DNA from: Panopea generosa
Lineage: Eukaryota; Mollusca; Bivalvia; Adapedonta; Hiatellidae
Reading direction: 5' to 3'
NCBI GenBank assembly: GCA_029582155.1
Contig: CM055901.1
Span: 47,985,228-48,049,227 of the forward strand
DNA length: 64,000 nucleotides
A program made the translations under genes and the position numbers. Positions within the stretch are counted from its first letter, which is position 1; each line of letters starts with the position of its first letter. Below the pieces are notes generated by a model that searched no databases, was not told the origin of the DNA, and worked only from the letters and a program-made list of their open reading frames with translations. Shown piece after piece: positions 10,597 through 21,365 of the stretch.

Positions 10597-11585
10597 CAGG
10601 CCTTCTAAAATTCCAAAATGCAAATCGGTCCAGGTTTTTTACTACCGTAAGAATTGCACTTATTTTAAAAAAATCACTAAAATTACCTTACATTATGCCT
10701 TTACATGTATGCATACCCCACCACCATGTAAGCTGCATCATGTATTATCTCCATTTATTTATTAATAGGGAACGATTTCAATTTATTTGTGTATTATTGA
10801 TAACATACTTTATCACAATGTGTACATTTTGATTGACTGACATTATGTTTCCGCTTTACTGAATAATTTTCATTATATTAAAAACGTTCGACCGAACCGG
10901 AAGTGTTGCACGTTCAGGAAGCTGCGTGAAATAATCACCATGGAAACCAGTGTAACGGTTCAACCACCAAAATAAATCATTCAGAACCTGTCCCACATCA
11001 AAACAAAATCGGTCCAGGTTTTATCACTTTCATTAATTAATGTCATTAATTTTATAATTAAATTATTTTTTTTTGAAAGATGAAACAAACAAGTAACACT
11101 GCATGTTTTATCAAATATTTTAATGACGCAAACAGTATTCGGTCCGACTGTCCCAGCTTTGGCTAGCGGTATATCAAAGAAATTATGGACGCAAACACAG
11201 TCTTTTGATGAACCGACAAAACACTATGGGCCGCTGATCACACATCGAAGGTGTGCTACATAGCGATAGACTCTTCCGATAAACTCCCCTAATACCGTCA
11301 ATGGATTAGTCGAAATTGACACCATTTCGCACAGCAGGTGACAAAACAAACTGATTATTGGGTCAAATGCTATTGCCGCAAGGCGTATTTCACAGGTCAG
11401 TATGGCATGGTAAGAGCAATTTATGAGATTTTATACGACCAATAGAAAATATCTGGACCGATTTTTTATTGAACTTTGAAAATATCTGGACCGATTTTTT
11501 ATTAAACATTGAAACTAAAACCGGTTTTGAACTTCAGAAATCTGTTCAAAAACAAAAAAAAAAAACGGCAATTTTAGAAGGCCTG
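10597..11585 (-). mobile_element. hAT-like non-autonomous element, copy 1
   Basis: The ends are perfect 16-bp inverted repeats, CAGGCCTTCTAAAATT (10597-10612) and AATTTTAGAAGGCCTG (11570-11585). They are flanked by an exact 8-bp duplication, TTCACAAT (10589-10596 and 11586-11593), fitting the hAT target pattern nTnnnnAn. Length is 989 bp. No transposase is encoded; the interior has subterminal motifs 'aatatctggaccgatttttt' repeated near the right end. A closely similar copy, in opposite orientation, sits at 23793-24779. It would depend on an enzyme supplied in trans by an autonomous relative. Confidence 0.93.
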
Positions 11586-11593
11586 TTCACAAT

Positions 11594-12017
11594 GTATTCA
11601 TTTTGGGGTCTCTCCTGACCCCTTATGGATATTTAATCCCCATTGAACAATGCTTCAGCCTTAATTTTTGTTAAATATTACCTAAAACAAATTAGGAAAA
11701 GAGGTTCAGTTTCCTGAAGTGTTCCAATGTAAAATTCAAAATCGTCTTCCTGGGCCCAAAAGGACACAAGCAACTTTATTTGAACAAACATAAAATCCTT
11801 TTTTTCACTAAAATCTTTTAAAACAAATATAAACAAATTTGGCTCATCAGTAACTGTTCTTGAGAAGAAAAATTTCAGAACTTCACAAGTGATTCCCTTT
11901 TTGATCACCTAATTGCCTCTTATAGATATAAAATACCAATTAAAAGTTCCAATCACAACTGCTCTAAGTAATGATCTAGACATCATCAAAATGATTAGAA
12001 TAATTTAATAAACATTT
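11594..12017. other. Dispersed-repeat-like sequence
   Basis: Contains 'gggtctctcctgacccctta' and 'ggatatttaatcccc', phrases that recur in variant form at 13225-13260 and 55845-55860, so this is likely an old dispersed repeat into whose edge the hAT element inserted. No gene seen. Confidence 0.4.
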
Positions 12018-13035
12018 GAGAACAAGAAATGTCACTGTTAAGTGTCAGAAGCCCTCCCAAATGGTCTGTGAAAATAATGATATATTTTATAATAGGTAGC
12101 AATTTAAATGTATCCATGGATATCAAGAGTAATGGACTGACATTTCAAACTAGACTACTACATTAACTGCATTAAAGTGTGACCTTGACCTTTGTGTAAC
12201 CTTGACCTTGACATTTCATGTAAGTCTAAGAATTTCTTCAGGTAAATGCAGGTGACACATCATCATGACATGTTGATCACTTGTGTCAAGCTATTTTAAA
12301 ATCCCTCCATGTAAGACAAGGTAACAGACCATACATGAAATCAAACAAACTGAAAGTGTGACGTTGACCTTTGAGGTAAGGTTCTGGGTCTTACACACAA
12401 CACGTCCTCATGTCATGTTGATCAACTTAGCCAAGTGTTTTTGAAATCCATCCATGTATGATAAAGTTACAGACCAGACTTGAAATCTCAAACAGACTCA
12501 AAGTGATGTCAAACAGACTCAAAATGTGACCTTGGCCTTTGAGGTACCGGTCTTGGTCTTACGTGTGACAGGTTGTCATGTCATCTTGATGAAATGAGCC
12601 AAATTAAAGACAAAGTTACAGACAAGGCAGAGTGTTTTGAAATCCATCCATGTATGTCAAAGTTAAAGACTGGACATGAAATGTTACACAGATTCAAAGT
12701 GTTGTAAAACAAACAAACTCAAAGTGTGACCTTGACCGTTAAGGTAGAGGTGTGAGTCTTACCTGCAACATGACATCATGTCATGCTGATGAATTGAGTC
12801 AAGTGTTTTTGAAATTTATTCATAGGTGACAAAGTTACAGACCAGACATATATCTCAAACAGACTGAAGTGTCATCAAAGTCAAATGGTGACCTTGACCT
12901 TTGAAATGGGAGTCTGGGTATTACATGTGACACATCGTCATGTTATGTTGATCATTTGTAGCAAGTATTTATAAAATCCATCTATGCATTACAAAGTTAC
13001 AGGCCAGACATGAAATCTCACACAGACATGAAAAT
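12018..13035 (+). mobile_element. GACCTTGACC dispersed repeat, longest copy
   Basis: Starts 'aacaagaaatgtcactgtta', the same start as the copy at 57605. It contains a degenerate internal repetition of about 170 bp: 'gtgaccttgacctttgaggt', 'ctgggtcttac...cacgtcctcatgtcatgttgatca', 'aaatccatccatgtatgacaaagttacagacca'. Four to five such subunits follow each other. No coding capacity. Present in three places in the window, so it is a family, probably a non-autonomous DNA element. Confidence 0.7.
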
Positions 13036-16000
13036 AAAAAGAGAATTTCCTGTTTTCCCATATCATTCCTATCCCAATTTTATGAACCTAGGCTAAGTCC
13101 ATTTGATGCAACTCGCTTGAAACCCCTACATACATGGATTATATTGTTCATTCCAAATATGAACAAATTTAACTGGTTGGTCCTTGAGAAGTAGATATTT
13201 GAATATTCACTTTTTTATTACCCTTTTTGGGTCTATGAATATTTAATCCCCTTTAAAGAATACGGTTTTATTTTTTATGACTAGACAATAATCGCGATCT
13301 AAACATTATTAAAATTAATGAATATTAAATCTCCTTTAACTGTTCTAAATTGAAAATGCTCCAGATCTCAAGAAGTTTAAAATAATTCCAAAAATTTTGA
13401 AAACAGAATTTCCTGTTTTCCTATGTAAAAACTACATAGCTGACTTTTATTTCAAACTTGTGCCAAGTGGTAAAATCTGTAAATAAACAATGAACACACA
13501 ATAAATGTCTTGAAAATATAGAAAGTCCTTACATTCTCATTATTTAAGCTTGTTACACTTCCGGTCTTTCAGTAATCTTTCACTTATTATGCATAATATG
13601 CTTTATACATATACATTTTATTTCGCTTTGAATCACATGGACATATTATCATCAATTAAGAAGCAATATATAAATATAGTCCTTCATGATTCATAAACGA
13701 ACAATCGGTTTTCTATACAAAACACACAGGTTTATGTCTATGCGAATAAATCACATTTATATAATGTTTTAGAGTTATATATATATTGGGATTGCAAAAC
13801 GTGAAGCAATTAAACACATACATCTAGATAAACAGTTATTAAAACAAACATAATTCTCCCAACCATATAAAACGATTTACTGTTGGTGAAAATAACTCTT
13901 ATCATAGCAGCACACAGAACAAACTGTTTTGGTACGAAGCGGCTGCACATGACAAGCACAGTTTTATCATGTTTTCACAAAAAATAACGTATATGTAGAT
14001 TATTCCAATGATTCTCGAGACAAATAATTAAAAATATATCGATACTTACGTCAAGGTGACATTGGCCAACAGAAAATATCAAAACTTCAGAAACATGACT
14101 ATGCTGTCGCAATAGAATGACCAACATACGAAAAATGTTTTACAAAAGGTGACATCTCAATCAAGGGAGATAAATCATATTTCCTATACGCATATAAGTG
14201 TATCTATATCTACAGACTGAAACAGCACATGGGCCACAATAGTTCAATGTCTCTTTATTTAAACAAACTTGAAATCCCTACTCATAGGGATCATTTATGC
14301 CAAGTTTCTAATTTTATTAGCAAATAAGCAATATTACAAATGCCTTTGACCATTTACAAAATATTTTTACATGAAATATGGCAAAGACAGCAATAAATAC
14401 AAAGTTACAAAATGATACAAATTAAATATAAGTACAGAATAAACAACAAATATGTCATTTATTTTATAAAGTAATTAAATCATTCAAAACAGTTTTATAA
14501 ATATTGAAGGCTTCTTTTATAAATTTGGAGACTTTATACAACAAATATTTTTTCTCAGAAGCCATTATAGAAGTAGATTTATTTAATGAGGGCCATGCTT
14601 GATGGCTCAAGTATTTTGTTATTTCGATTATCAGTATACTTGGTACAACATAATAAGCAGTGATATTCTGTTTAAACTAAACTTTGAGTACATATTATTT
14701 ACCAACAAATATGTTTCAACAGTCAATTTCCGTCATATAAAATATGAAGAAATTGAGCCGGTCAGTTTTTGAGAAGATTTTTCGCATACGGTGAAATTCG
14801 AAGTTATATTTTAATGGCAAACCAATTAGATTTCAACAATATGTGAGGATTATGCAGTAAAAAAAGTGCACTTCCCCCAACCACACATCTTTTTACTATA
14901 AAGATCAGTTGTTTAGTGTGCAGCATTTTGCTGAGGAAACTGGCCTTGTTGCAACATAAAACAAAAATAAACATAACGGCAATGCAACAAATACCTTAAA
15001 TTTTTATGTATGTTAACACAAGTTGTTTGGAACAAAAACTACTAATGCCATTAGTAATTTTCAAGAAAAGTTGTACAAAAATATGTAGTGTCCATTAAAA
15101 TTCACTTAGTTGCCAGTCCTGCATTTGAAAGTACGTCATTTGGCAAATGGTGTTGTACTTAACGAAGAAACATGCCAGACAGTTCTAACCTCTGCCAAAT
15201 ATATTTCTATGTTACAAGAAGCTAAGCCATAAAGAATCTGGGGGAAATATATTTTTATTTTTCATTCTACTCACATGGAGTAAAAAAAGAAGAAGATGAA
15301 AATGACAATCATATTTCTTATGCAAATTGCGGCTGTTCTTTCTGCAAGTTCATCATTTCCAGCTGTGTGGTCAATAATTGTCAGGAATTAAAATACTATG
15401 CTTAAAAATACTGTTAATATGACAGCTTGATGATGCAGTGAAAAGTACAGTCGGAAACAGTTTACAGTTATGTTGTGGCGGAGTGCAGGCAGTATTTTTG
15501 CACTGGTATAAACTGTTGGTACCTGTTTTTTGTTTTAAAAAAATCTCACCTTCTATTAACCTCGGTAAAACAAGTATAATTGCAAAAACACTAGCTAATC
15601 ATTGTAGAAAGCTTGTTGTTGAGAACACACAAGTTAGATGGTAGTAAAGGCAAAACTTCAGAATTTTGCTGAAAATATTTTTCCCCGGTATAGTAACTTC
15701 ACTATACAAATAATTGCAATAAGAATATCTATCACTGCACTACCTTTCAACACGGCAGATGGGTAAATCAGTCTTGAACCTTCGACTACCTCTCAACATG
15801 AAAGACCGGTAAACCGGTCTGTGACCAAAACTGTCATTGCAGCCGTTTTCTTCTTCCAGAAGGCAAGTTTGCAATTTATTTTTATTTTCTGATAATCTGG
15901 TACCCGTTATTTGTTAACCAAATCGTTTTGGAATAGCCCGATTGAAAATTATAACAGATATTTACGATGTTCTGTGAAAACAATGCGCAAAGTGAAAAAA

Positions 16001-16370
16001 GTGTGATCTAAACAAAACAGTGTGTTTTCCGCAATGTTTTTCTCATAGTTTTCGCACAAATAAAAAATAAAAATGTTTTCACCTATAAAACAAAACATAA
16101 AATAGCAAAGATGGGAAACAATTCCATGAATATAAATTAAAATATGATGTTTTTATACCGTTTAAAAATAATTCCTTGTCACATGTGCATCATGTGTTAT
16201 GATGTGTGCTTGTCCCAAAAATAATTCCATATCTGTTCCCTTGCATCAGAAATTCTTTGAATTTGTATTAAATTAATATTCAATCAAATGAGTAAAAACA
16301 AATAGCATTATACTTACAATTCAAAAAAATAATTGAAATCTCACGTGACACTGTCTAGCGCATGGTTCAA
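13036..16370. other. Long stretch without recognised features
   Basis: The first 250 bases still look like dispersed repeat ('ttaccctttttgggtctatg'). From 13300 to 16370 I see only AT-rich sequence, homopolymer runs and short frames. A consensus-like donor (complement CTTGAC|GTAAGTAT) occurs on the minus strand at about 14044-14056, but no coding exon adjoins it. The final part (about 15690-16370) may include the 5' flank of the piggyBac relic, though I cannot locate its terminal repeat. Confidence 0.4.
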
Positions 16371-16371
16371 A

Positions 16372-18242
16372 ATGGCTTCCAATGATAATGACAATGAATC
16401 TGATCTGTTCTGAGACGAGGATTTAAATCTTTGACAGTTCCAGCCAATCAAATAGCGATTTTGTGGGCTTTGAACGGGAGGAAGCGTACCTGGTTCAGGA
16501 GTTCACTAACTGGGTCAGAAACGAGAACAACAGGCAACTTATCGATTTTACTGAAAATGTTGGGCCCACACAAGTTTTAGGTTGGGGTAGTGTGGTGGAC
16601 TTTTTTCAGATATTTTATACAGACCATGTTTTCTCTCATAAAATTCTACCAACGCAAATGCTCAGTCCAAGAGACAAAACGATCCTGATAACAACAAAGG
16701 TAGCTGGACAGATCTTACAGTTCCAGAACTGAAGGCCTTCTATGGCTTGCTAATCCTTATTGACATTATGAGGTTTGACAGAGACAAGCTTTCTTGGCGT
16801 GACAGTGATAAACATTTCTTAATTTTTTCCAAACTGCATAAATCTTGCCCAGGGACAGATATGTTCAGATCAAACGTTACCTGTATTTTAGTGAGAACGA
16901 TGCCAATACCAGAAATGACAAACTCCATAAGATCAGGTACATGTTAGATCATTGTAGAGGAACGCTTCAGTCAGAGTAAACCCTCCACAGGCAGGTAACT
17001 GCAGATGAAGCCATGGTGCCTTTCAAAACAAGGTTAGGGTTCAAACAGTACATGAAAGACAAACCTGTTCATTTTGGTGTAAAGTTGTGGGTGCTTGCTG
17101 ATGCTGTTACAGCTTTAAAGTTTATGTTGGTAAGAATAACACCATTGTAAACCGTAATCTAGGACTGGATGCACAGGTTATGATTATACCGACAAAACCA
17201 ATAGAGATGAAGGGCTATGTTGTATACACGGACAATTTTTACACAAGTCTGGTGCTTGGTGACTATCTGTACTCCAGAAATACTTACTATATAGTCAAAT
17301 CGTACTGGCTTTCCATGGAAGTTACGAACTGTAGCTCAGACCTGGTGTCTTCAGAGAGCTAGGGGCAAGTGATTTTCTTATGTGTGGCCCACTTTTGGCT
17401 TTGTATTTGAAGGACAATAGAGTTGTTTTACCTGTCCACTTACCATGCCCCACAGGATGACACAATCTTACATGTACATCACAAAGAAAGATGGAATACC
17501 GGAACAAGTGCCTTGTCTGCCTGTTATAAAGGAATTTGGACAATATATGGGAGGGGTAGACCACATGGATAAGATGACCCCTGTGAATAAAACTAAACGT
17601 ACATTGAGATGGTACAGATGAGTGGAGTACAAACTGTGTAAATGTGCACTTCATAATGCTTATGTATAAGGGAACTGCAGTAGACCAAAACCCACCCAAC
17701 AAACGCAAATGGGACTTTTTAGATTTTGGCCTTGATGCAGCACACCAGTTAATAACACCATACTTAACTGAAACTCAGTGGCGCCCATTTAAACGTCCAA
17801 GATCAGTTGACAATGAGAACCAGTCTCGTCTGGATTGTTTGAACCACTGACCTGCAGCTGCAGGGGGATCGGACAGGCTGTGCGTTGTGTGTAATAAGAA
17901 ACACAAAGTGAACATGAGGGCCCATCCAGGTACATCAATGGCAGACAATCCATTCAAAAGATCAACAAGAATTCCGCAGAATGATATGTCTCGTCGTGTC
18001 TGCTTTGACCGTTAATACACACATGGAAGAGAAAACAAAAACAAAAACTTAACAGAGCTAAATATAAATGTTTGACACTGCCGCCATCGACGGAAAAGCA
18101 ACACCTTAATCTTGCTTTCGCTCCTTCGTCGCGGCGAGACAAAAACCACTATGATGTGTGAGAAATGTGAGGTACCTCTGTGTTGTAACATTTGTTCCAC
18201 CTGTTTCAAGGACTATCCCACAAATGTGGACTATTGGCAGTA
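16372..18242 (+). pseudogene. piggyBac-family transposase, decayed
   Basis: The coding similarity runs in order but through several frames and stops. An acidic N-terminus starts MASNDNDNESDLF at 16372. Next comes VDFFQIFYTDHVFSH (about 16600) and, after a frame change, TDLTVPELKAFYGLLILIDI (about 16712-16770). The catalytic region shows DEAMVPFKTRLGFKQYMKDK with the first Asp near 17004, YTDNFYTS with the second near 17231, and GGVDHMDKM with the third near 17568. These match the DDD catalytic triad of piggyBac transposases, which cut and paste at TTAA. A Cys-rich C-terminus follows (CVVC at about 17880, CEKCEVPLCCNICSTC at about 18155-18200), split by roughly 130 bp of unrelated sequence. 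Multiple stops and frameshifts make it non-functional. Terminal repeats were not found. Confidence 0.9.
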
Positions 18243-18572
18243 AAAATGAATGGCTTTGTGGCTTACCTGTTCAGGTGAGCTACCTGTAATTAGGCAAGAG
18301 GTGCATACATACACTTTGCACAGAATTGTGATGAAATGCATGTACCTTGCCATTCCTTTCAAAGCTCTAAATATACAGACTGCATAAAATGAAAACAGAA
18401 TGCACATATACAGTTTTATTATCTTTACTGACATTGAAAATAGGACGCACATGTAGTTTTATTACCTTTATTGACTTATGAAAACAACCTACAAATATAC
18501 CATGTACCTTGATCCTGTACCTGTTTCCTGAGATTCCCTGGTGTTGAGTACCATGTCGTCCTGTTCCGTTGA
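18243..18572. other. Unassigned, with a short degenerate repeat
   Basis: Three diverged ~45-bp repeats around 18385-18480 ('gcacat..acagttttattatctttactgac'). No gene seen. Confidence 0.4.
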
Positions 18573-19110
18573 CCAGATTTACTAGAGGTAGTTGGTTGTG
18601 CAAAATAATAACATGTAACACAAAATGTCTCCAGATTTACTAGAGGTAGTTGGTTGTGCAAAATAATAACATGTAACACAAAATGTCTCCAGATTTACTA
18701 GAGGTAGTTGGTTGTGCAAAGTAATAATATGTAACACAAAATGTCTCTAGATTTACTAAAGGTAGTTGGTTGTGCAAAGTAATAATATGTAACACAAAAT
18801 GTCTCCAGATTTACTAGAGGTAGTTGGTTGTGCAAAATAATAACATGTAACACAAAATGTCTCCAGATTTACTAGAGGTAGTTGGTTGTGCAAAGTAATA
18901 ACATGTAACACAAAATGTCTCTAGATTTACTAAAGGTAGTTGGTTGTGCAAAGTAATAAAATGTAACACAAAATGTCTCCAGATTTACTAAATGTAGTTG
19001 GTTGTGCAAAGTAATAACATGTAACATAAAATGTCTCCAGATTTACTAAAGGTAGTTGGTTGTGCAAAGTAATAACATGTAACATAAAATGTCTCCAGAT
19101 TTTACAGTGA
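18573..19110 (+). repeat. 58-bp tandem repeat
   Basis: Nine to ten copies at a strict 58-bp spacing (starts at 18573, 18631, 18689, 18747, 18805 and so on). Unit: 'ccagatttactagaggtagt' + 'tggttgtgcaaaataataac' + 'atgtaacacaaaatgtct'. Variant copies with 'aagtaataatatg' or 'actaaagg' alternate, suggesting spread of two subtypes in pairs. Confidence 0.95.
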
Positions 19111-19324
19111 CGTATGAACTTCGCTGAACATAAAAAAGAAAGAAAATGTATTGGCATAATTTTATCTGCATTTGCCTTTTTTCCACCTGTAGTATGCAAA
19201 GACAGGTATTTAACACTATGTTGTTTTTCCTGTTTTATGATACTTTATGAAATCTTTAAAGTGACACCTTATTTGTTGGGATTTGTTCTCATTTGTAAGG
19301 TAAATGCAAATTTGAAACTTAAAT

Positions 19325-19400
19325 AAACCCTCCAAAAATACTTAGCATTGAAGGGTCGTTCGGTGCATAAAATTACTTAGTGTTGAAAAGTTACTCAATG
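19325..19400 (+). repeat. Relic of the 35-bp minisatellite unit
   Basis: The phrase 'aaattacttagtgttgaaaa' (about 19371-19390) is a single diverged copy of the unit that forms the long array at 21366-22478, located on the other side of the inverted-repeat element. Confidence 0.55.
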
Positions 19401-19438
19401 GATACTGGCATATGGGATCCAAAACAATATAGTTTGTT

Positions 19439-19712
19439 TTGTTTTTTTCATATGCAAAATGTACTCAGCAATGTAAAAAATTGTACATCTCCAATAATCC
19501 AATAATCTTCCAATATTTCTTGGTGATTTGTAAGCAAAATACCTGCAAAACTAAGAGTTTTCCTTATTTTACACCTTTGTTACACCTTTTCTCACCTGTT
19601 TACACACCTGGACAGGTGATTTTTTCATAGTATTTGACCATATCATTTTGGCCTCATTATGCCCAATCCAATGACATACCACTCAAATATATTGGTAAAC
19701 ATGATAGAGAGT
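19439..19712 (+). repeat. Direct repeat flanking the inverted-repeat element, left copy
   Basis: Diverged but collinear with 21073-21310. Shared phrases include 'aatgtaaaaaattgta', 'gcaaaatacctgcaaaacta', 'ttttccttattttacacctt', 'ctcacctgt..acacctgga' and 'gaggtgaattttttcata'. The two copies lie in the same orientation on either side of the 1.2-kb element. Confidence 0.75.
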
Positions 19713-20941
19713 TATAAACCGATTCAGCTATTTTGAAACTACGTCATTCTATTTTTAGATGGAACCTTCCGTATTAGGGGTGTTTGTAGTATGATAGCCG
19801 ATTTATCTGTTACATAAACTATAGAATAAACTAGATATAAATAATAAGTGTTTGTACCACTGTCTGTTCCGATAGCGTAGTGGTAACAGTTTGAACTGTC
19901 AACCCAAATGTCGTGAGTTCGAGACGTACCTATGTTGAATTTTTATTTGCCATAAAAGTATCAGAGTGCCTTGATATATAATATTTACTGTGTTATGCTA
20001 TTTTCCGTTAAAACAACTACGAAATTAATAAAATGCAACGATTTTTTTGTTAAAATCAACCCTCGCGGGGAAAGTTTACTTACAATTTTTTATTTATATG
20101 CACACATACATATTACGTCAGCTGTAATCCGCAGCAGCAAGTCAGCACCGGCATCGGAGGCTCCTTGGAAGCCACAATCAGACAGAATTGTTTTAGATGG
20201 TTTTGACTTGGTGTGGTGAGACGCTACGCTATAAGTATCGCACAACAATTAATTTTGTACTGTTCTACATATAGAGACATGCGCTTCTTGAACACTGGAT
20301 TCATAATCAATGGTTCTAAAAGTGCATTGTTCCCATAGATTGTCCTCTGTTGGGTTAATTATGCAGAAAAAAACTTGAGGTTGACCAGGTTGCTTTTTCA
20401 CAATTTCGATGGTTTTACCAAACAGTTCCCAATGTCATCCAAACTTGGCAGAAATAATAAAAATGATCCCATATGCACAAAAGACATTTTATGTATTTTT
20501 AAAAAAAATGCCAAACCGTTTTACACAGCTCTAATTTCTTTGGTGTAAAAACCTTGATACCATCCTGTAATAATGTAAGGGGGTAATTCTTAAGTGAGAC
20601 CTGTATACAGGCAATGTATATATAGAAGAGATTGCTACCAACACTTACCAAATTAAAAAATACATTGAAACAGTACACTGGGATACTTTTATGGAAAACA
20701 AATTAAAAAAAAAATCAACATAAATAAGCCTCGAACTTGCGACATTTGGGTTGACAGTTCAAACTGTTACCACTACGCTATCGGAACAGACAGAAGTACA
20801 ACACACTTAATATTGATATCTAGTTTATTTTATAGTTTATGTAACAGATAAATCTGCTATCATACTACAAGCACCCCTAATACGGAAGGTTCCATCTAAA
20901 AATAGAATGACGTAGTTTCAAAATAGCTGAATCGGTTTATA
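19713..20941. mobile_element. 1.2-kb element with ~230-bp inverted-repeat arms carrying tRNA-like sequence
   Basis: The left arm (19713 to about 19945) and right arm (about 20713-20941) are near-perfect reverse complements. The outer ends are TATAAACCGATTCAGC and GCTGAATCGGTTTATA. The arms contain, in opposite orientations, a tRNA-Asp-like sequence: TAGCGTAGTGGTAACAG (A box), CTGTCAA (anticodon-loop-like, GTC) and GAGTTCGAGAC (B box) at 19874-19925, mirrored at about 20727-20790. The ~770-bp spacer has no recognised gene. A foldback-type DNA element, or a SINE-like unit duplicated in inverted orientation, would both fit. No unambiguous target duplication (at most TA/TATA). Confidence 0.8.
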
Positions 20942-21072
20942 CACTGGTTACAAAAGAATAGTGCAACTCTCAAAAAATTGTTTTTTGTGTGCTGAAACAT
21001 AGTACATTGTATACACATAAAGCATGCATTAGGTAATGACACACAATATCAAAAATAGTTACTCTTTCATAA

Positions 21073-21310
21073 TGAAAAATGCACCCTACAATGTTAAAAA
21101 TTGTAAATCTTCAATATTTTTAGGTATCTGGTTTTATAGCAAGCAAAATACCTGCAGAACTAACATTTTTCCTTATTTTACACCTTTTTTCACCTGTTCT
21201 CACCTGTAGGACACCTGGAGAGGTGAATTTTTCATAATATTCTACCAAGTCATTTTGATCTGGTTATGATCAATCCACTGATATATCATTCAAGTATATT
21301 GCTGAAGTAC
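21073..21310 (+). repeat. Direct repeat flanking the inverted-repeat element, right copy
   Basis: Same sequence family and orientation as 19439-19712. It leads into the 35-bp minisatellite after about 50 bases. Confidence 0.75.
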
Positions 21311-21365
21311 CTAAAAAGTTACATCACTTACAAGTTATAGCCAAGTTTATTTAAAAATAACACAA

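Noticed and set aside
14044-14056. Minus-strand splice donor (GTAAGTAT) as evidence of a gene
   Set aside because: The adjoining upstream sequence has early stops in the only ATG frame, so at best a non-coding exon; unsupported.
17322-17708. 128-codon minus-strand ORF
   Set aside because: Antisense to the piggyBac transposase relic, whose plus-strand motifs are clear.
19868-19940. Functional tRNA-Asp gene
   Set aside because: Diverged from a proper cloverleaf and duplicated in inverted orientation within repeat arms.
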